Shown: one piece after another, positions 8,107 through 8,147 of the stretch
Position numbering within the stretch: position 1 is the first letter of the stretch
Layout of the letters: the number at the start of each line of letters is the position of its first letter
Source of the DNA: Collinsella sp.
GTDB lineage: Bacteria; Actinomycetota; Coriobacteriia; Coriobacteriales; Coriobacteriaceae
Direction of reading: 5' to 3'
Assembly: GCA_018380195.1 (NCBI GenBank)
Contig: JAGZUC010000047.1
Coordinates: 1-8,147 of the forward strand
DNA: 8,147 nt
Made by a program: the position numbers and the translations under genes
Notes under the pieces: generated by a model
What the model was told of the DNA's origin: nothing
The model's input: the letters and a program-made list of their open reading frames with translations, nothing else
The model's database searches: none

Positions 8107-8136
8107 CCGGGCTCGCGTCTAAAGGCGCGGGCCCGG
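8107..8136. repeat. GC-rich imperfect inverted repeat near the right edge
   Basis: CCGGGCTCGCG (8107-8117) pairs with CGCGGGCCCGG (8126-8136) across an eight-base loop. The single non-Watson-Crick position is a U-G wobble in a plus-strand RNA but a C-A mismatch in a minus-strand RNA, so the fold favours plus-strand transcription slightly. There is no T-run on either side, so it is not a standard terminator. A small perfect hairpin, GGAC-TTC-GTCC (8135-8145), adjoins and overlaps it. Its role is unknown; the window ends two bases later. Confidence 0.4.
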
Positions 8137-8147
8137 ACTTCGTCCAG

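Noticed and set aside
8100..8147. Resemblance of minus-strand GAAGTCCGGGC to the conserved start of RNase P RNA
   Set aside because: Only a short core matches, and the terminator about 70 bases downstream leaves no room for an RNA of about 350 bases.

Overview
The window is a run of six complete genes, all on the minus strand, so transcription goes from right to left. It reads as ordinary chromosomal housekeeping DNA from a high-GC bacterium. Codon third positions are strongly G/C and the Shine-Dalgarno sites are GAGG/AGGA type. Protein style and gene content fit an anaerobic gut actinobacterium of the class Coriobacteriia, with a Collinsella-like genome as my best guess. That placement is inference from sequence style, not from a search. 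There are no insertion sequences, CRISPR arrays, tRNA or rRNA genes, or phage genes.

Layout in transcription order (right to left):
(1) 7907-8147 has no convincing gene. It holds a GC-rich inverted repeat, an intrinsic terminator closing whatever lies to the right, and a probable dnaB promoter.
(2) dnaB, the replicative helicase.
(3) A 93-base gap with a good purA promoter candidate whose -35 box overlaps the dnaB stop codon, then purA (adenylosuccinate synthase).
(4) A 118-base gap with two overlapping, mutually exclusive inverted repeats, then purD (GAR synthetase), starting at TTG.
(5) A NUDIX hydrolase of the ADP-ribose pyrophosphatase type, about 20 bases behind purD.
(6) An 81-base gap filled by a perfect 14-bp inverted repeat, then a full-length ABC exporter half-transporter.
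(7) A single-pass membrane protein of unknown function, 19 bases behind the exporter, closed by a strong intrinsic terminator near the left edge.

Functionally, purD acts early and purA late in purine nucleotide synthesis, and the NUDIX enzyme fits nucleotide housekeeping. The exporter and the unknown membrane protein form a likely two-gene unit whose substrate cannot be read from sequence. I found no new defence or mobile system. The observations most worth checking are the alternative hairpins before purD, the long palindrome between the NUDIX and exporter genes, and the unknown membrane protein paired with the exporter.
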